Assembly (NCBI RefSeq): GCF_016031635.1
Contig: NZ_JACEGD010000023.1
Span: 1-64,000 of the forward strand
DNA length: 64,000 nucleotides
Source of the DNA: Bradyrhizobium diversitatis
Lineage (GTDB): Bacteria > Pseudomonadota > Alphaproteobacteria > Rhizobiales > Xanthobacteraceae
Direction of reading: 5' to 3'
The translations under genes and the position numbers were made by a program. Below are positions 17,175 to 26,060 of this stretch, in pieces. The notes beneath the pieces are model-generated. The model was not told the DNA's origin. It saw nothing but the letters and a program-made list of their open reading frames with translations, and searched no databases. Every line of letters starts with the position of its first letter. Position 1 is the first letter of the stretch.

Positions 17175-18344
17175 TTACAGCACCACCCGCCGCCCCTCCT
17201 CCGCCGCCCAATAGCCGGCGTAGTTCACCTTGATCGTCTCGTACGCGAGCGCGAGGTCCGACAGCGGCTGCCGTCCGGTCGCAACGCATTCCATGAAGTC
17301 CTGGATCTCCTGCAAGTAGCCGCGCGTCCATTCCTCCTCGAGGCAGACATATTGCCAGCCGGTCTTGCGGTCGACCTTCTCGGTGATGTAGACGCCGGCG
17401 AGCTTGTCCTCGCTGGTCTGGTAGCTCATCAGATGGGTGTTCGGGGTGATGTTGGCGAACAGCGAGCCGCCGCTCGTATAGGTCTCGATCAGATTGCGCA
17501 CGCCGCCCATGATCATGTCGCCGGAGAACACGGTGGCCTTGGTGCCGTCGGAGAAGGTCGCGGTGAGAGTGCCCCAGTCCTCGACGTCGACGGGATTGGC
17601 CTTGATGTAGACGCGCTCTTCGGGTTTGAGGCCGGCGGTGACGTTGCCGACGTCGCCGGTGACGCTGGCGACGCGGATGCGCTCGCCGCGCGCCTTCGCT
17701 TCGACCTGCTTGAGATAGAGCACGGCCGAGAGCGGATGGCAGCCCATGCGGATCAGCGAGCCGCCACCGGTCATCGCCCATTGCGCGGCATGGGCGGCGT
17801 GCGAGCCGGAATGGCTCTCCTCGCCCTTCATGAACAGGATCTTGTCTTTCGTCGCCCTGATGATCTCCGCGGTCTTGGTCACCGCCGGCGCGTAGATCCA
17901 GTCCTCGGCGTACATGAAGAGCTTTCCGGTCCGCTCGATCGCGGCGCGTGTCGCGTCCATCTCTTCCAGCACGCGCTCATACATCAGCGCCTTCGGCACG
18001 CGCTTGCCGATGGGCTGCTCGTCGCCCTCGCGGCCGAAATAGCCGGCGAACGGCTTTTCGCAGATCACATGCTTGCCGGCCTGCATGGCGCCGACGATCA
18101 TCCCGGCATGGAGATTGGGCGGCGTGCAGATGTCGATGACGTCGAGATCGGCGTCCGCGATCAGATCGGCGAAGCTGCGATAGACGCGCGGGATGTTGTG
18201 TCGAACGGCGAATTCAACGACGTGGTCGCCACGCGCCGCAACCGCTGCGACCTCGACGTCGACTCCATAAACGCGCCGGAACGCATACATGTGCAGCTCC
18301 GATACGAAGCCGCAGCCGACGAGCCCTACCCTGATCCTGGCCAT
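17175..18344 (-). CDS. Gfo/Idh/MocA-family NAD(P)-dependent oxidoreductase
   Basis: A 389-residue cytoplasmic dehydrogenase. The Rossmann fold begins RIRVGLVGCGFVSELHMYAF, then DVIDICTPPNLHAGMIVGAM and the catalytic Lys in HVICEKPFAGYF. The C-terminal domain contains GGGSLIRMGCHPLSAVLYL, with the conserved Asp/His region as G-C-H. Start 18344 follows AAGGGGGCGCC; the frame to 18506 is upstream extension. It acts on a sugar, inositol or related polyol derivative that cannot be named here. It is convergent with the second binding-protein gene across a palindromic element. Confidence 0.85.
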   Translation of the reverse strand: MARIRVGLVGCGFVSELHMYAFRRVYGVDVEVAAVAARGDHVVEFAVRHNIPRVYRSFADLIADADLDVIDICTPPNLHAGMIVGAMQAGKHVICEKPFAGYFGREGDEQPIGKRVPKALMYERVLEEMDATRAAIERTGKLFMYAEDWIYAPAVTKTAEIIRATKDKILFMKGEESHSGSHAAHAAQWAMTGGGSLIRMGCHPLSAVLYLKQVEAKARGERIRVASVTGDVGNVTAGLKPEERVYIKANPVDVEDWGTLTATFSDGTKATVFSGDMIMGGVRNLIETYTSGGSLFANITPNTHLMSYQTSEDKLAGVYITEKVDRKTGWQYVCLEEEWTRGYLQEIQDFMECVATGRQPLSDLALAYETIKVNYAGYWAAEEGRRVVL

Positions 18345-18388
18345 GGCGCCCCCTTGCTTTGGGGCGGCACTATAGCGCGCGCAGACGA

Positions 18389-18703
18389 CTATTCCACCGA
18401 GACCCTCACCACGCCCGCGCTCATCATGCCGAGCGCGCGGGCGGCCGGCACCGAGAGATCGACGATCCGCCCGCGGATGAAGGGACCGCGATCGTTGACG
18501 CGGCATTGGATCGTGCGCCCGCTATAGGACACCTTGAGCACGCTGCCGAACGGGCGCGTGCGATGGGCGCAGGTCAACTCGCCGCCTCTGCCGGCCTTCC
18601 CGTATCCGTAATAGGAGGCGAGCCCGCTTTCGGCCTTTGCAACGGACATGAAGGCAAGGGATGAAGTCACGAGACCAAGCAATAAAGTCGGCTGCGCGCG
18701 CAC
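18389..18703 (-). CDS. Short RlpA-like double-psi beta-barrel protein
   Basis: A 104-residue exported protein from a GTG at 18703 with GGGAG upstream. The signal peptide is VRAQPTLLLGLVTSSLAFMS, cleaved near AKAE. The DPBB fold motifs are present: GLASYYGYG, LTCAHRTRPFGSVLKVSY, CRVNDRGPFIRGRIVDLS, AARALGM. In RlpA the lytic transglycosylase Asp lies in the VNDRGP segment, which is intact. There is no SPOR domain and no lipobox, so it is a minimal secreted form. A second RlpA-like gene lies at 29932-30450. Role: probably peptidoglycan trimming; inferred. Confidence 0.8.
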   Translation of the reverse strand: MRAQPTLLLGLVTSSLAFMSVAKAESGLASYYGYGKAGRGGELTCAHRTRPFGSVLKVSYSGRTIQCRVNDRGPFIRGRIVDLSVPAARALGMMSAGVVRVSVE

Positions 18704-19077
18704 GGCACCGCTCCCGGTTGCCCACTGCCCGGAGCTGCAAACGTCGCTTTGTTCCCTGAAGTTCCTGGAAAACTGCCGTCCGCTTGGCGGCAGGCCATCA
18801 CACATTGTTTCCGTTTGCGAAGGACCAGCCTGCGTGCTTCGACGATCTGCGTCTGCCGAACAGGCCTCGGTCAAATCGACCAATGATGGCTCGGATTCTA
18901 TTCTCTCCGAACAAAACGTGCCGCGCTGACCAGCGCAGGATTAGAACGAGCGCGACGAAAAGCAACGACGCGCGTGGGCTTCGCCTCAAGCCCGGCCCAT
19001 TGCATCTCGCCGCGATCGTGCTCATGCACCTGGCATGCATGAGCTTGATCGTGTGGCTCTCGTTCTAGCCGCGGTGC
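18704..19077. other. Gene-poor stretch between two minus-strand genes
   Basis: It should hold the promoter of the short RlpA-like gene. The only coding candidate is a weak plus-strand frame (18886-19068, listed separately). No hairpin terminator or clear promoter stands out. Confidence 0.4.
18886..19068 (+). CDS. Possible 60-residue membrane peptide
   Basis: The frame ends GPLHLAAIVLMHLACMSLIVWL and SF, a plausible single membrane span at the C-terminus after a basic N-terminal half. No ribosome site precedes the ATG, and the start is uncertain. It ends 9 bases before the stop of the converging Tyr/Gly-rich gene. Listed because a hydrophobic tail of this quality is unusual by chance; it may be spurious. 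Confidence 0.3.
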   Translation: MARILFSPNKTCRADQRRIRTSATKSNDARGLRLKPGPLHLAAIVLMHLACMSLIVWLSF

Positions 19078-19539
19078 TCACCATCTGCGGTAATAGTGTC
19101 GGTGATAGGCACGGTACGGCCGGTAATAGCCATAGCTGTAGTACGGACGATAGGGACGATAGTATCGCGGATAGGCATAGTATCGCGGATAGGCATAGGC
19201 GGGCGCGTAGCCATAACCGCCGTAATATGCCGGAGCGTAGCCATAGCCGTAGCCCGGATATCCGTAGCCGCCATAGTACGGGCGACCATAATAGCCGTAG
19301 CCGTAGCCATAAGGCGCGCCGCTGGCGATGGCGCCGCCGATGATCGCGCCGGCGGCGAGACCACCAAGGGCAAATCCCCATCCGCCGCCGCGCCAATGCA
19401 CCTGCGTGACATCGTCGCCGGCCGCAGCCTTCATCGTCGCAACGTTGGTCGGCATCGGACCCGCCGTGGCCTGCCCGATTTGGCCTGCCATGACCACGCC
19501 GGCCAACGAGCAGGCAATTGCCGTCTTCCAGATCCTCAT
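19078..19539 (-). CDS. Exported Gly/Tyr-rich low-complexity protein
   Basis: A 153-residue protein starting at 19539 (MRIWKTAIACSLAGVVMAG) behind GGGAG, with signal cleavage near ATAG. After a short conserved segment (VTQVHWRGGGWGFALGGLAAG, which also has a possible glycine-zipper span AGAIIGGAIASG), the last 80 residues are almost only Tyr, Gly, Pro, Ala and Arg: YGYGYYGRPYYGGYGYPG, then YPRYYAYPRYYRPYRPYY. The pattern is repeated YGY/PYY/PRYY units, typical of envelope proteins of rhizobia with unknown role. Tyrosines could cross-link or stack; that is speculation. Confidence 0.75.
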   Translation of the reverse strand: MRIWKTAIACSLAGVVMAGQIGQATAGPMPTNVATMKAAAGDDVTQVHWRGGGWGFALGGLAAGAIIGGAIASGAPYGYGYGYYGRPYYGGYGYPGYGYGYAPAYYGGYGYAPAYAYPRYYAYPRYYRPYRPYYSYGYYRPYRAYHRHYYRRW

Positions 19540-19887
19540 CGTCTTACTCCCTGTCTGACCTTTCGCTTGGAGAAGGATCGCAGCGTCATGATCGGGCATC
19601 CTTGCGCCAAGTCAAAGCCTGGAATGTCAAAGCCTCGAATTTGCGTGCACCGCACAAGACGCATGCCTCCGTTCTGATCAACCTGTGCCCGGCGAAGCTC
19701 GGCGACCTCGCCTCGTGTGACACCGGCGCGACGGTGCCTGATGTCCGAACACCCGCAAAGCATTAAGCTTCCCGCGCATTCGCAACCAACAACCACCTTC
19801 CCGATTTACTATTCGTGCCATTACTATCGGTTCCAATGTGCGCAGCCGGGAGGCTTCTCGCGAGCGCCAGAGTTGTGGGAGGATCAC
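19540..19887. other. Divergent intergenic region upstream of glgC
   Basis: It separates the Gly/Tyr-rich gene (minus) from glgC (plus) and should hold both promoters. The part near 19780-19840 is noticeably lower in GC than its surroundings (for example CCCGATTTACTATTCG), which fits a promoter for glgC, but I cannot assign boxes with confidence. Confidence 0.4.
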
Positions 19888-21150
19888 ATGAGTGCCGCGA
19901 GACCCGAGCCGCTTGCCCGTCAGGCGCTGGCGTTCGTCCTGGCTGGCGGGCGCGGCAGCCGGCTCCTGGAGCTGACCGACCGGCGTGCCAAGCCCGCGGT
20001 TTATTTCGGCGGCAAGTCCCGCATCATCGATTTCGCGCTGTCGAACGCGGTGAACTCGGGCATCCGCCGCATCGCGGTCGCGACCCAATACAAGGCTCAC
20101 AGCCTGATCCGGCATCTCCAGATGGGCTGGAACTTCTTCCGCCCCGAACGCAACGAGAGCTTTGATATCCTTCCCGCCAGCCAGCGCGTCTCCGAGACCA
20201 TGTGGTATGTCGGCACGGCGGACGCGGTGTACCAGAACATCGACATCATCGAATCCCACGCCTGCCGCTTCATCGTGGTGCTGGCCGGAGACCACATCTA
20301 CAAAATGGACTACGAGGTGATGCTGCGCCAGCACGTCGAGAGCGGCGCCGACGTCACCGTCGGCTGCCTCGAAATGCCGCGGACCGAATCCTCCGGTTTC
20401 GGCATCATGCATGTCGACGAGAACGGCTGGATTCAGGAGTTCCTGGAGAAGCCGAAGGATCCGCCGCCGATGCCGGGCAAGCCGGACGTCTCGCTCGCCA
20501 GCATGGGCATCTACGTGTTCGACGCGAAATTCCTGTTCGATCAGCTCAAGCGCGATGCCGAGGACCCGAACTCGAACCACGATTTCGGCAAGGACATCAT
20601 TCCCTACCTCGTCAAGAACGGCCGCGCGATGGCGCACCAATACTCGACCTCCTGCGTCCGCTCCGGCAGCGACACCCGCGCCTATTGGCGCGACGTCGGC
20701 ACGGTCGACGCCTATTGGGCCGCCAATATCGACCTCACCGACGTGGTGCCCGAGCTCGACCTGTTCGACCAAGCCTGGCCGATCTGGTCCTATGCCGAGA
20801 TCACCCCGCCGGCGAAATTCGTCCATGACGAGGAGAGCCGGCGCGGCCAGGCGGTGAGCTCGCTGGTCTCCGGCGGCTGCATCATCTCCGGCGCCTCGTT
20901 GCGGCGCTCGCTGCTGTTCACCGGCGTGCGCATCAACTCCTATGCCAATGTCGAGAACGCCGTGATCATGCCCTATGTGAATGTCGGCCGCGGTGCCCAC
21001 TTGAGGAACGTCGTGATCGACCGCGGCGTGGAGATTCCGGAAGGCCTCGTCGTCGGCGAGGATCCCGAGTTCGACGGCAAGCGCTTCCGCACCACCGAGC
21101 AGGGCATCTCGCTGATCACCCAGCCGATGATCGACAGGCTCAATACATGA
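19888..21150 (+). CDS. glgC: Glucose-1-phosphate adenylyltransferase
   Basis: Makes ADP-glucose from glucose-1-phosphate and ATP, the first step of glycogen synthesis. The 420-residue protein has the nucleotide loop LAGGRGSRLLELTDRRAKPA, the substrate motif GTADAVYQN, the catalytic LAGDHIYKMDY and the effector/product loop FLEKPKDPP, then a left-handed beta-helix C-terminus. Start 19888 lies behind GGGAGGA; the frame opening at 19717 has no ribosome site. Its stop overlaps the glgA start by four bases (ATGA), so the two are coupled. Confidence 0.96.
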   Translation: MSAARPEPLARQALAFVLAGGRGSRLLELTDRRAKPAVYFGGKSRIIDFALSNAVNSGIRRIAVATQYKAHSLIRHLQMGWNFFRPERNESFDILPASQRVSETMWYVGTADAVYQNIDIIESHACRFIVVLAGDHIYKMDYEVMLRQHVESGADVTVGCLEMPRTESSGFGIMHVDENGWIQEFLEKPKDPPPMPGKPDVSLASMGIYVFDAKFLFDQLKRDAEDPNSNHDFGKDIIPYLVKNGRAMAHQYSTSCVRSGSDTRAYWRDVGTVDAYWAANIDLTDVVPELDLFDQAWPIWSYAEITPPAKFVHDEESRRGQAVSSLVSGGCIISGASLRRSLLFTGVRINSYANVENAVIMPYVNVGRGAHLRNVVIDRGVEIPEGLVVGEDPEFDGKRFRTTEQGISLITQPMIDRLNT

Positions 21151-22601
21151 CGCCTGTTCGCGTCCTCGCGGTCGCCTCTGAAGTCTATCCTCTCGTCAAG
21201 ACCGGTGGCCTTGCGGACGTCGCGGGCGCGCTGCCGGTTGCGCTCAAGGCGCATGGCGTCGAGATGCGCACCTTGATGCCCGGCTATCCCGACGTGATGC
21301 GCCTGGTCTCGGGCGCGGAGGAACTCCGGAGCTGGCCGGATTATTTCGGCGGCCCCGGCCGGCTGCTGGCGGGCTCGTATGACGGGCTCGACCTGTTCGT
21401 GCTCGACGTGCCGCACCTCTATGCCCGGCCCGGCAACCCCTATGTCACCACTGAGGGCATCGACTGGCCCGACAACGGTGTGCGCTTCGCGGCGCTGTCG
21501 CGCGTCGCCGCCGATATCGGCCACGGTCTCGTTCCGGCATTCGTGCCCGATATCGTGCACGCCCATGACTGGCAGGCCGGGCTGGCGCCGGCCTATCTGC
21601 ACTACGACGATCGTCCGCGGCCCGGCACCGTGATGACCATCCACAACATGGCCTATCAGGGCAAGTTCGCTCCCGAGCTGATCGGATCAATCGGCCTGCC
21701 CTGGCGCGCCTTCAACGCCGACGAAGTGGAATATTTCGGCGGCATCAGCTTCTTGAAGGCGGGCCTGCGCTTCGCCGATCGCATCACCACGGTATCGCCG
21801 ACCTATGCGAAGGAAATCCAGAGCGACGAAGGCGGCATGGGGCTCGGCGGTCTGCTTCGTGAACGATCCAGCGTGCTGAGCGGCATTCTCAATGGCATCG
21901 ACATATCGGTGTGGAATCCGCAGGAAGATCCGCACATCGCCTACCGCTTCGGCGCGCAGGACCTGACGTTCCGGGCCGCGAACAAGGCGGTGCTGCAGCA
22001 GCAATTCAACCTCGATTCCTCCGACGAAGCGCCGCTGCTCGGGGTCATCAGCCGGCTGTCGTGGCAGAAGGGGCTCGATCTCCTGCTCGAGGCCATTCCG
22101 ACCATCTTGCGCGAGGGCATGCAGCTCGCACTGCTCGGCAGCGGCGACCGCGATCTGCAGGATCGCTATCAGGCTGCGGCCCGCGCCAATCCCGGCCGGA
22201 TCGGCGTCGTGATCGGTTACGACGAGATTCTGGCGCATCTGATCCAGGCCGGTTCGGACGCCCTCGTCGTTCCTTCGCGGTTCGAGCCGTGCGGCCTGAC
22301 CCAGCTCTGCGCGCTGCGCTATGGCGCCGTGCCGATCGTCTCCCGCGTCGGCGGCCTCGAAGACACCATCGTCGATATCGGCGAGGCCGATGCGTCCGGC
22401 CACGATGCCACGGGGTTCAAGTTCGGCCCCGTGACGGCGGATGCCCTCGCCGGCACGTTGCGCAAGGCCAACACCGTCTTCCACGACAAGCTGACCTGGC
22501 GCCGGCTGCAGCGAAGCGGGCTTGCGACCGACGTCTCCTGGCGCAATCGCGCCGGCGACTATGCCGCGCTCTATCGCCGCCTTCTGGCGGCCCGCGCGTG
22601 A
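21147..22601 (+). CDS. glgA: Glycogen synthase (ADP-glucose type)
   Basis: Extends alpha-1,4-glucan using ADP-glucose. The 484-residue GT5 enzyme shows the N-terminal VYPLVKTGGLADVAGALP (KTGGL ADP-glucose site), HAHDWQAGLAPAYL, and the C-terminal nucleotide site SRFEPCGLTQLCALRYG. Full family length. Directly coupled to glgC by an ATGA overlap. No branching (glgB) or debranching gene is in this window. Confidence 0.96.
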   Translation: MTPVRVLAVASEVYPLVKTGGLADVAGALPVALKAHGVEMRTLMPGYPDVMRLVSGAEELRSWPDYFGGPGRLLAGSYDGLDLFVLDVPHLYARPGNPYVTTEGIDWPDNGVRFAALSRVAADIGHGLVPAFVPDIVHAHDWQAGLAPAYLHYDDRPRPGTVMTIHNMAYQGKFAPELIGSIGLPWRAFNADEVEYFGGISFLKAGLRFADRITTVSPTYAKEIQSDEGGMGLGGLLRERSSVLSGILNGIDISVWNPQEDPHIAYRFGAQDLTFRAANKAVLQQQFNLDSSDEAPLLGVISRLSWQKGLDLLLEAIPTILREGMQLALLGSGDRDLQDRYQAAARANPGRIGVVIGYDEILAHLIQAGSDALVVPSRFEPCGLTQLCALRYGAVPIVSRVGGLEDTIVDIGEADASGHDATGFKFGPVTADALAGTLRKANTVFHDKLTWRRLQRSGLATDVSWRNRAGDYAALYRRLLAARA

Positions 22602-22633
22602 GGCATGGCCGAATCCATGCTATAGAGCCGGGC

Positions 22634-22894
22634 ATGGACCCCTTCGCGATCAAGCTGATCGGCTTTGCCGCCGCCACCTGCACCACCGTCGCCTACGCGC
22701 CGCAAGCCATCAAGGTATGGAAGACCCGCTCCACCGGCGACATCTCGCTCGGCATGTTCCTGGTCATGGTGCTGGGCCTGGCGCTCTGGCTCGTCTACGG
22801 CCTGCTCTCGGGCGATGCCCCGCTGGTCGCCGCCAACGCCATCACCATGGTACTCGCCGGCGGCATTCTGGTGATGAAGCTGCGATACGGGTGA
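22634..22894 (+). CDS. SemiSWEET-type small transporter
   Basis: An 86-residue protein with three predicted spans, the size of bacterial SemiSWEET sugar transporters, which dimerise to form a pore. The PQ-loop motif is seen as VAYAPQAIKVWKTRSTGDIS in the first span, followed by LGMFLVMVLGLALWLVYGLL and a third span to the end. The start is the ATG at 22634. It follows glgA by 32 bases on the same strand and may be co-transcribed, which would suit a sugar role; that link is inference. Confidence 0.85.
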   Translation: MDPFAIKLIGFAAATCTTVAYAPQAIKVWKTRSTGDISLGMFLVMVLGLALWLVYGLLSGDAPLVAANAITMVLAGGILVMKLRYG

Positions 22895-22905
22895 TGTTTT
22901 TTTCG

Positions 22906-22929
22906 CCTCTCCCCGCGTGCGGGGCGAGG
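22906..22929. repeat. Single palindrome of the CCTCTCCCCGC family
   Basis: CCTCTCCCCGC and GCGGGGCGAGG pair with a two-base loop. It is a minimal, single-hairpin relative of the blocks at 6413 and 17011. It lies between convergent genes, with a T-run (22897-22903) on its left side. Confidence 0.65.
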
Positions 22930-22941
22930 GAGAAGAGATCA

Positions 22942-23736
22942 TCATCCAAACACATACGACCCCATCGCGACATTCGCGACCTCGTCGACGAAGACGCGGC
23001 GTCCGACGTCGCTGTCGGCAGCGCCGGCCGCCACCATCAGCGGCAGCAGATGATCCTCGCGCGGGTGCGCGAGGCGCGCGCTCGGCGCATTCTCCCAGTC
23101 GACCAGCATCGCGTTGCGGCGCGCCGCATCCGGGTTGCTGATCGCCTCGTTCAGATAGGCCTCGAAGTCGTACGAGACCGGCTTGGACTCCGGCCGGTTG
23201 AAGCCGCGCATGTTGTGATAGGTGAGCCCGCTGCCGACGATCAGGATGCCGGTATCGCGCAAGGGTGCGATCGCCTGTCCCACCTTGATGTGCTCGGCCG
23301 CATCGTAGCTCGATTTCAGCGACAGCAGCACGATCGGCATGTCGGCGTTCGGATACATCAGCCCGAGCGGCACGAAGGTGCCGTGATCGAAACCCTGGTT
23401 GGGGTCCTCCCCGCAATCGAGACCGGCGCGTGCGAGCAGCGCCTTCACCTCCGCGGCGAGCTCGGGGTTGCCGGGCGCCGGATATTTCAGGTGATAGGTA
23501 TGCTCGGGGAAACCGTAATAGTCGTAGACCATCGGAGGATGCGGCGAGGTCGACACGGTGAAGGCATCGGCCTCCCAATGTCCGGTGATGACGAGCACGG
23601 CCTTCGGTCGCTCCGGGAGAAGCTGCGGCAGCCGGCCGAATTCCTGCGCAGTTTTCGCGTATTGCACCCGCCTGTCCTCCATGAACGGCCAGGGGCCGCC
23701 GCCGTGGGACAGGAAGAACGTCGGAAATCGAGTCAT
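22942..23736 (-). CDS. DODA-type (LigB-like) extradiol ring-cleavage dioxygenase
   Basis: A 264-residue class III extradiol dioxygenase, related to 4,5-DOPA dioxygenase and YgiD, which opens catechol rings with Fe(II) or binds zinc. Metal and active-site histidines appear in TFFLSHGGGPW, VITGHWEADAF, GFDHGTFVPLGLMYP and AHPREDHLLPLMVAAGA. Start 23736 (MTRFPTFFLSHGG) fits the fold; the 22 residues upstream look non-native. It is a single gene with no pathway partners beside it. Substrate unknown. Confidence 0.85.
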   Translation of the reverse strand: MTRFPTFFLSHGGGPWPFMEDRRVQYAKTAQEFGRLPQLLPERPKAVLVITGHWEADAFTVSTSPHPPMVYDYYGFPEHTYHLKYPAPGNPELAAEVKALLARAGLDCGEDPNQGFDHGTFVPLGLMYPNADMPIVLLSLKSSYDAAEHIKVGQAIAPLRDTGILIVGSGLTYHNMRGFNRPESKPVSYDFEAYLNEAISNPDAARRNAMLVDWENAPSARLAHPREDHLLPLMVAAGAADSDVGRRVFVDEVANVAMGSYVFG

Positions 23737-23892
23737 GGATGCCGGCTCGTCTGGTTCGCAACATGCGCGTGCATAGCGCGCGATCAAGGCGAGCATAGGC
23801 AAACCCGCATGGTTAGCAAGCCGTTAACGATTTGCCGCTCAGAATCCCCGGTGTGGCCGAAGGAGTCGGCCTCAAGGCAAGTGAGACGTGAG

Positions 23893-24072
23893 ATGAGGAA
23901 GTTTGCGCTGGGGGACGTCGTCAACAGTGACAAGGGCCGCCGTGGTGTCGTCCGCGCCGCCTTCAAGTCGAGGGACGGTCAGCAGTTCTACGCCGTCGAG
24001 AAGGACGGCGCGATGGACTATCTGGAGGAGGACCGGCTGAGCCCGGCGCCGCGCGTCGAGCTCGCCGCGTAA
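23893..24072 (+). CDS. Small conserved protein, unknown function
   Basis: A 59-residue protein beginning MRKFALGDVVNSDKGRRGVV and continuing FKSRDGQQFYAVEKDGAMDYLEEDRL. The regular alternation suggests a small beta-barrel, SH3- or KOW-like. An alternative start is the GTG at 23881, four codons upstream. The ribosome site is weak in both cases. Acidic-basic content and codon use fit a real gene. I do not recognise a named family. Confidence 0.6.
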   Translation: MRKFALGDVVNSDKGRRGVVRAAFKSRDGQQFYAVEKDGAMDYLEEDRLSPAPRVELAA

Positions 24073-24079
24073 CTCCAAC

Positions 24080-25546
24080 TCATTTCCTGCCCTCACCTGC
24101 GAGCCGGTCGAGGCGCTCCGCCAATGGATCGTCGCTGCTCGCGATGCGGTCGTTCGTGATCAGCAGCAGGCGATCGCCGCCCGCTGCGTCCCAGCGTGGC
24201 AGGTCGGGACCGTTGGGATCGCCGCTTCTCGCGAAATTGATCCAGTAGGCGCGCATGTGGCTCGCGACCGCGCGATCACGTCGCGACAAGATGCCGGCGC
24301 CGGGCACGCCTTCCGCACCGAAGACGAACTGCAACTCCCGACCGTGGCCAGCTTCCGGATTCGCGCGCCGGCCCTCCGGCACATAGGCGAAGCGATAGCG
24401 AAACGTCGGCGCAGCACTTGCGACGTGCCGGCGAGCCAGCAATCGCACCGGCTCCGAGAAGACCTTGTCGGTGTAGAACCTTGCCGCGAGATCCGAGGAT
24501 CTGGCAAGGTCCGGATAGAGCTTGCGCAGCTCGTCGATGGGAATGCCGGACGACGCAAGCTCCTTCCTGATGGCGATCTCATTGTCCAGACCCGTCTCGT
24601 CGTCGTTCGAGCCGATGATCAGGGGAATGCGGCTTTGATGTCCGGCCGCGAAGCCCGGGGCAAGGTCCTCGGTCACCAGGCGTCCATCCATCATCGGCGC
24701 GAAGCTGCGCGGCGAGTTCTCCAGCAATTGCTGTTCGGCGGCCAGCACGCGCCGTGGCTCGGCTGCCCGCAAATCTGCCTCTCGTCCAAGCGCGGCCACG
24801 AACTGCCGGCCGATGGCATCCGCCTCTTGCACTGAGCGCAGGCGCGCGCGGCCGGGCACCGATTGCAGAATGGCTTTCTGGAAGAGGTCGCGTGATTGCG
24901 CAGACAGCATCAGGAGTGCGACCGACGTCGCGCCTGCACCGCTGCCAAGCAAGGTGACGTTATCAGGATCGCCGCCGAAGGCCGCGATGTTGTCGTGCAC
25001 CCAATGCAGCGCGGCGATCTGGTCCATCAGGCCGTAATTTCCGCCGCCGTCCGCAAGCGCGGGATGAACGAGCCAGCCGAGCGCGCCGAGGCGATAATTC
25101 ACGGTGACCACGATGAGGCCTGCCTGCGCCAGCCTGGCGCCATCGAACAACGGATCGTTCGCCGTGCCCGAGACGAAGCCGCCGCCATGGATGAACACCA
25201 TCACCGGCAATGGGCCGTCGACCCCGAAGGGACGGAACACGTTCAGCGTCAGGCAATCCTCGCTCGCATCCTGCAGCGACGGTTGAAGGCACGGCGCACC
25301 ATAGCCGTAGGCGGTGCGCATCTCCGAGCTTTCGGTCGTCGGCTGCGGCGCGCGCCAGCGCAACGCGCCGACCGGCGGCGCCGCGTAGGCCAGCCCCTTG
25401 AAGGACGCCACCTCGCCTTCCACGGCGCCGAGCATCTGTCCTTCACGCGTCAACGCGAATGGAAACTGTCCGACCGGCTGGCCCACGGCCGATCGTGCGC
25501 AACACAGGACTACGCAAGCCGCAACGAGTGCAAGCAAAGACCGCAT
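24080..25546 (-). CDS. Exported type-B carboxylesterase homologue lacking the catalytic serine
   Basis: A 488-residue alpha/beta-hydrolase of the carboxylesterase/cholinesterase family with signal peptide MRSLLALVAACVVLCC (cleavage near AVGQ). Family blocks are clear: FKGLAYAAPPVGALRWR, EDCLTLNVFRP, oxyanion MVFIHGGGFVSG, GLMDQIAALHWVHDNIAAFG, acid residue in GSNDDET, histidine in GHGRELQFVFG. At the nucleophile elbow, where relatives read GESAGG, this protein reads GSGAGA; the serine position is glycine (codon GGT). It is therefore probably not an esterase, unless the shifted serine one position earlier substitutes. Confidence 0.85.
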   Translation of the reverse strand: MRSLLALVAACVVLCCARSAVGQPVGQFPFALTREGQMLGAVEGEVASFKGLAYAAPPVGALRWRAPQPTTESSEMRTAYGYGAPCLQPSLQDASEDCLTLNVFRPFGVDGPLPVMVFIHGGGFVSGTANDPLFDGARLAQAGLIVVTVNYRLGALGWLVHPALADGGGNYGLMDQIAALHWVHDNIAAFGGDPDNVTLLGSGAGATSVALLMLSAQSRDLFQKAILQSVPGRARLRSVQEADAIGRQFVAALGREADLRAAEPRRVLAAEQQLLENSPRSFAPMMDGRLVTEDLAPGFAAGHQSRIPLIIGSNDDETGLDNEIAIRKELASSGIPIDELRKLYPDLARSSDLAARFYTDKVFSEPVRLLARRHVASAAPTFRYRFAYVPEGRRANPEAGHGRELQFVFGAEGVPGAGILSRRDRAVASHMRAYWINFARSGDPNGPDLPRWDAAGGDRLLLITNDRIASSDDPLAERLDRLAGEGRK

Positions 25547-25621
25547 CTTCGAAGATCTCGATGAAGGATCCCGGGCAGGTTATGTCCAGGGCCGTCAACG
25601 AGGCAAGCCTCGCGCCCGCGC

Positions 25622-25831
25622 CTAGCCGCCTTTGCCGATCAACTCCGCCAGCGCGCGCCGCGCGACGATGCCGAGCTCGCCGAGCGTGCAGTGGCCGGAC
25701 TCCGCCGCCTCGATCAGGCGCTCGGCGATGAACCTGCGGCTGTCATGATCCCCGCCATGCGGCAATTGGCGGCATGTCTGCTCGAGAACGACGTCCATGT
25801 TCGCTTTGGTTCGCTCACTCAACTCTGTCAT
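25622..25831 (-). CDS. Small conserved hypothetical protein
   Basis: A 69-residue, mostly helical protein beginning MTELSERTKANMDVVLEQTC and containing LPHGGDHDSRRFIAERLIEAA and IVARRALAELIGKG. I recall similar short proteins across Bradyrhizobium genomes, always unnamed. Start 25831 is chosen over 25870 by the conserved opening; the ribosome site is weak. It has no signal peptide or membrane span, so it is cytoplasmic. Confidence 0.65.
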   Translation of the reverse strand: MTELSERTKANMDVVLEQTCRQLPHGGDHDSRRFIAERLIEAAESGHCTLGELGIVARRALAELIGKGG

Positions 25832-26060
25832 GACGCCCGGCCGGTACGCGTGGCTTGTAAGCGCAAGCATACACAGAAGGATGCGCTCTGATTACCCCGG
25901 GCTATCACGGCCATTGTGCATCGCGATGCGTGTGGTGCCGCAGACATTCGCGCGGTCACGATGCGCCGCAAACAACCACCGGGGATTGCACTTGCTCTAA
26001 TGACAAGCTGAACCTGCGGCGATAGCCTGCCGGCAAAACAAAACATACGGGAGGAATGCC

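Noticed and set aside
22897..22929. T-run plus hairpin after the SemiSWEET gene as an intrinsic terminator for it.
   Set aside because: The T-run precedes the stem on the plus strand, and on the minus strand it would be an A-run after the stem, so neither orientation gives the stem-then-U order.
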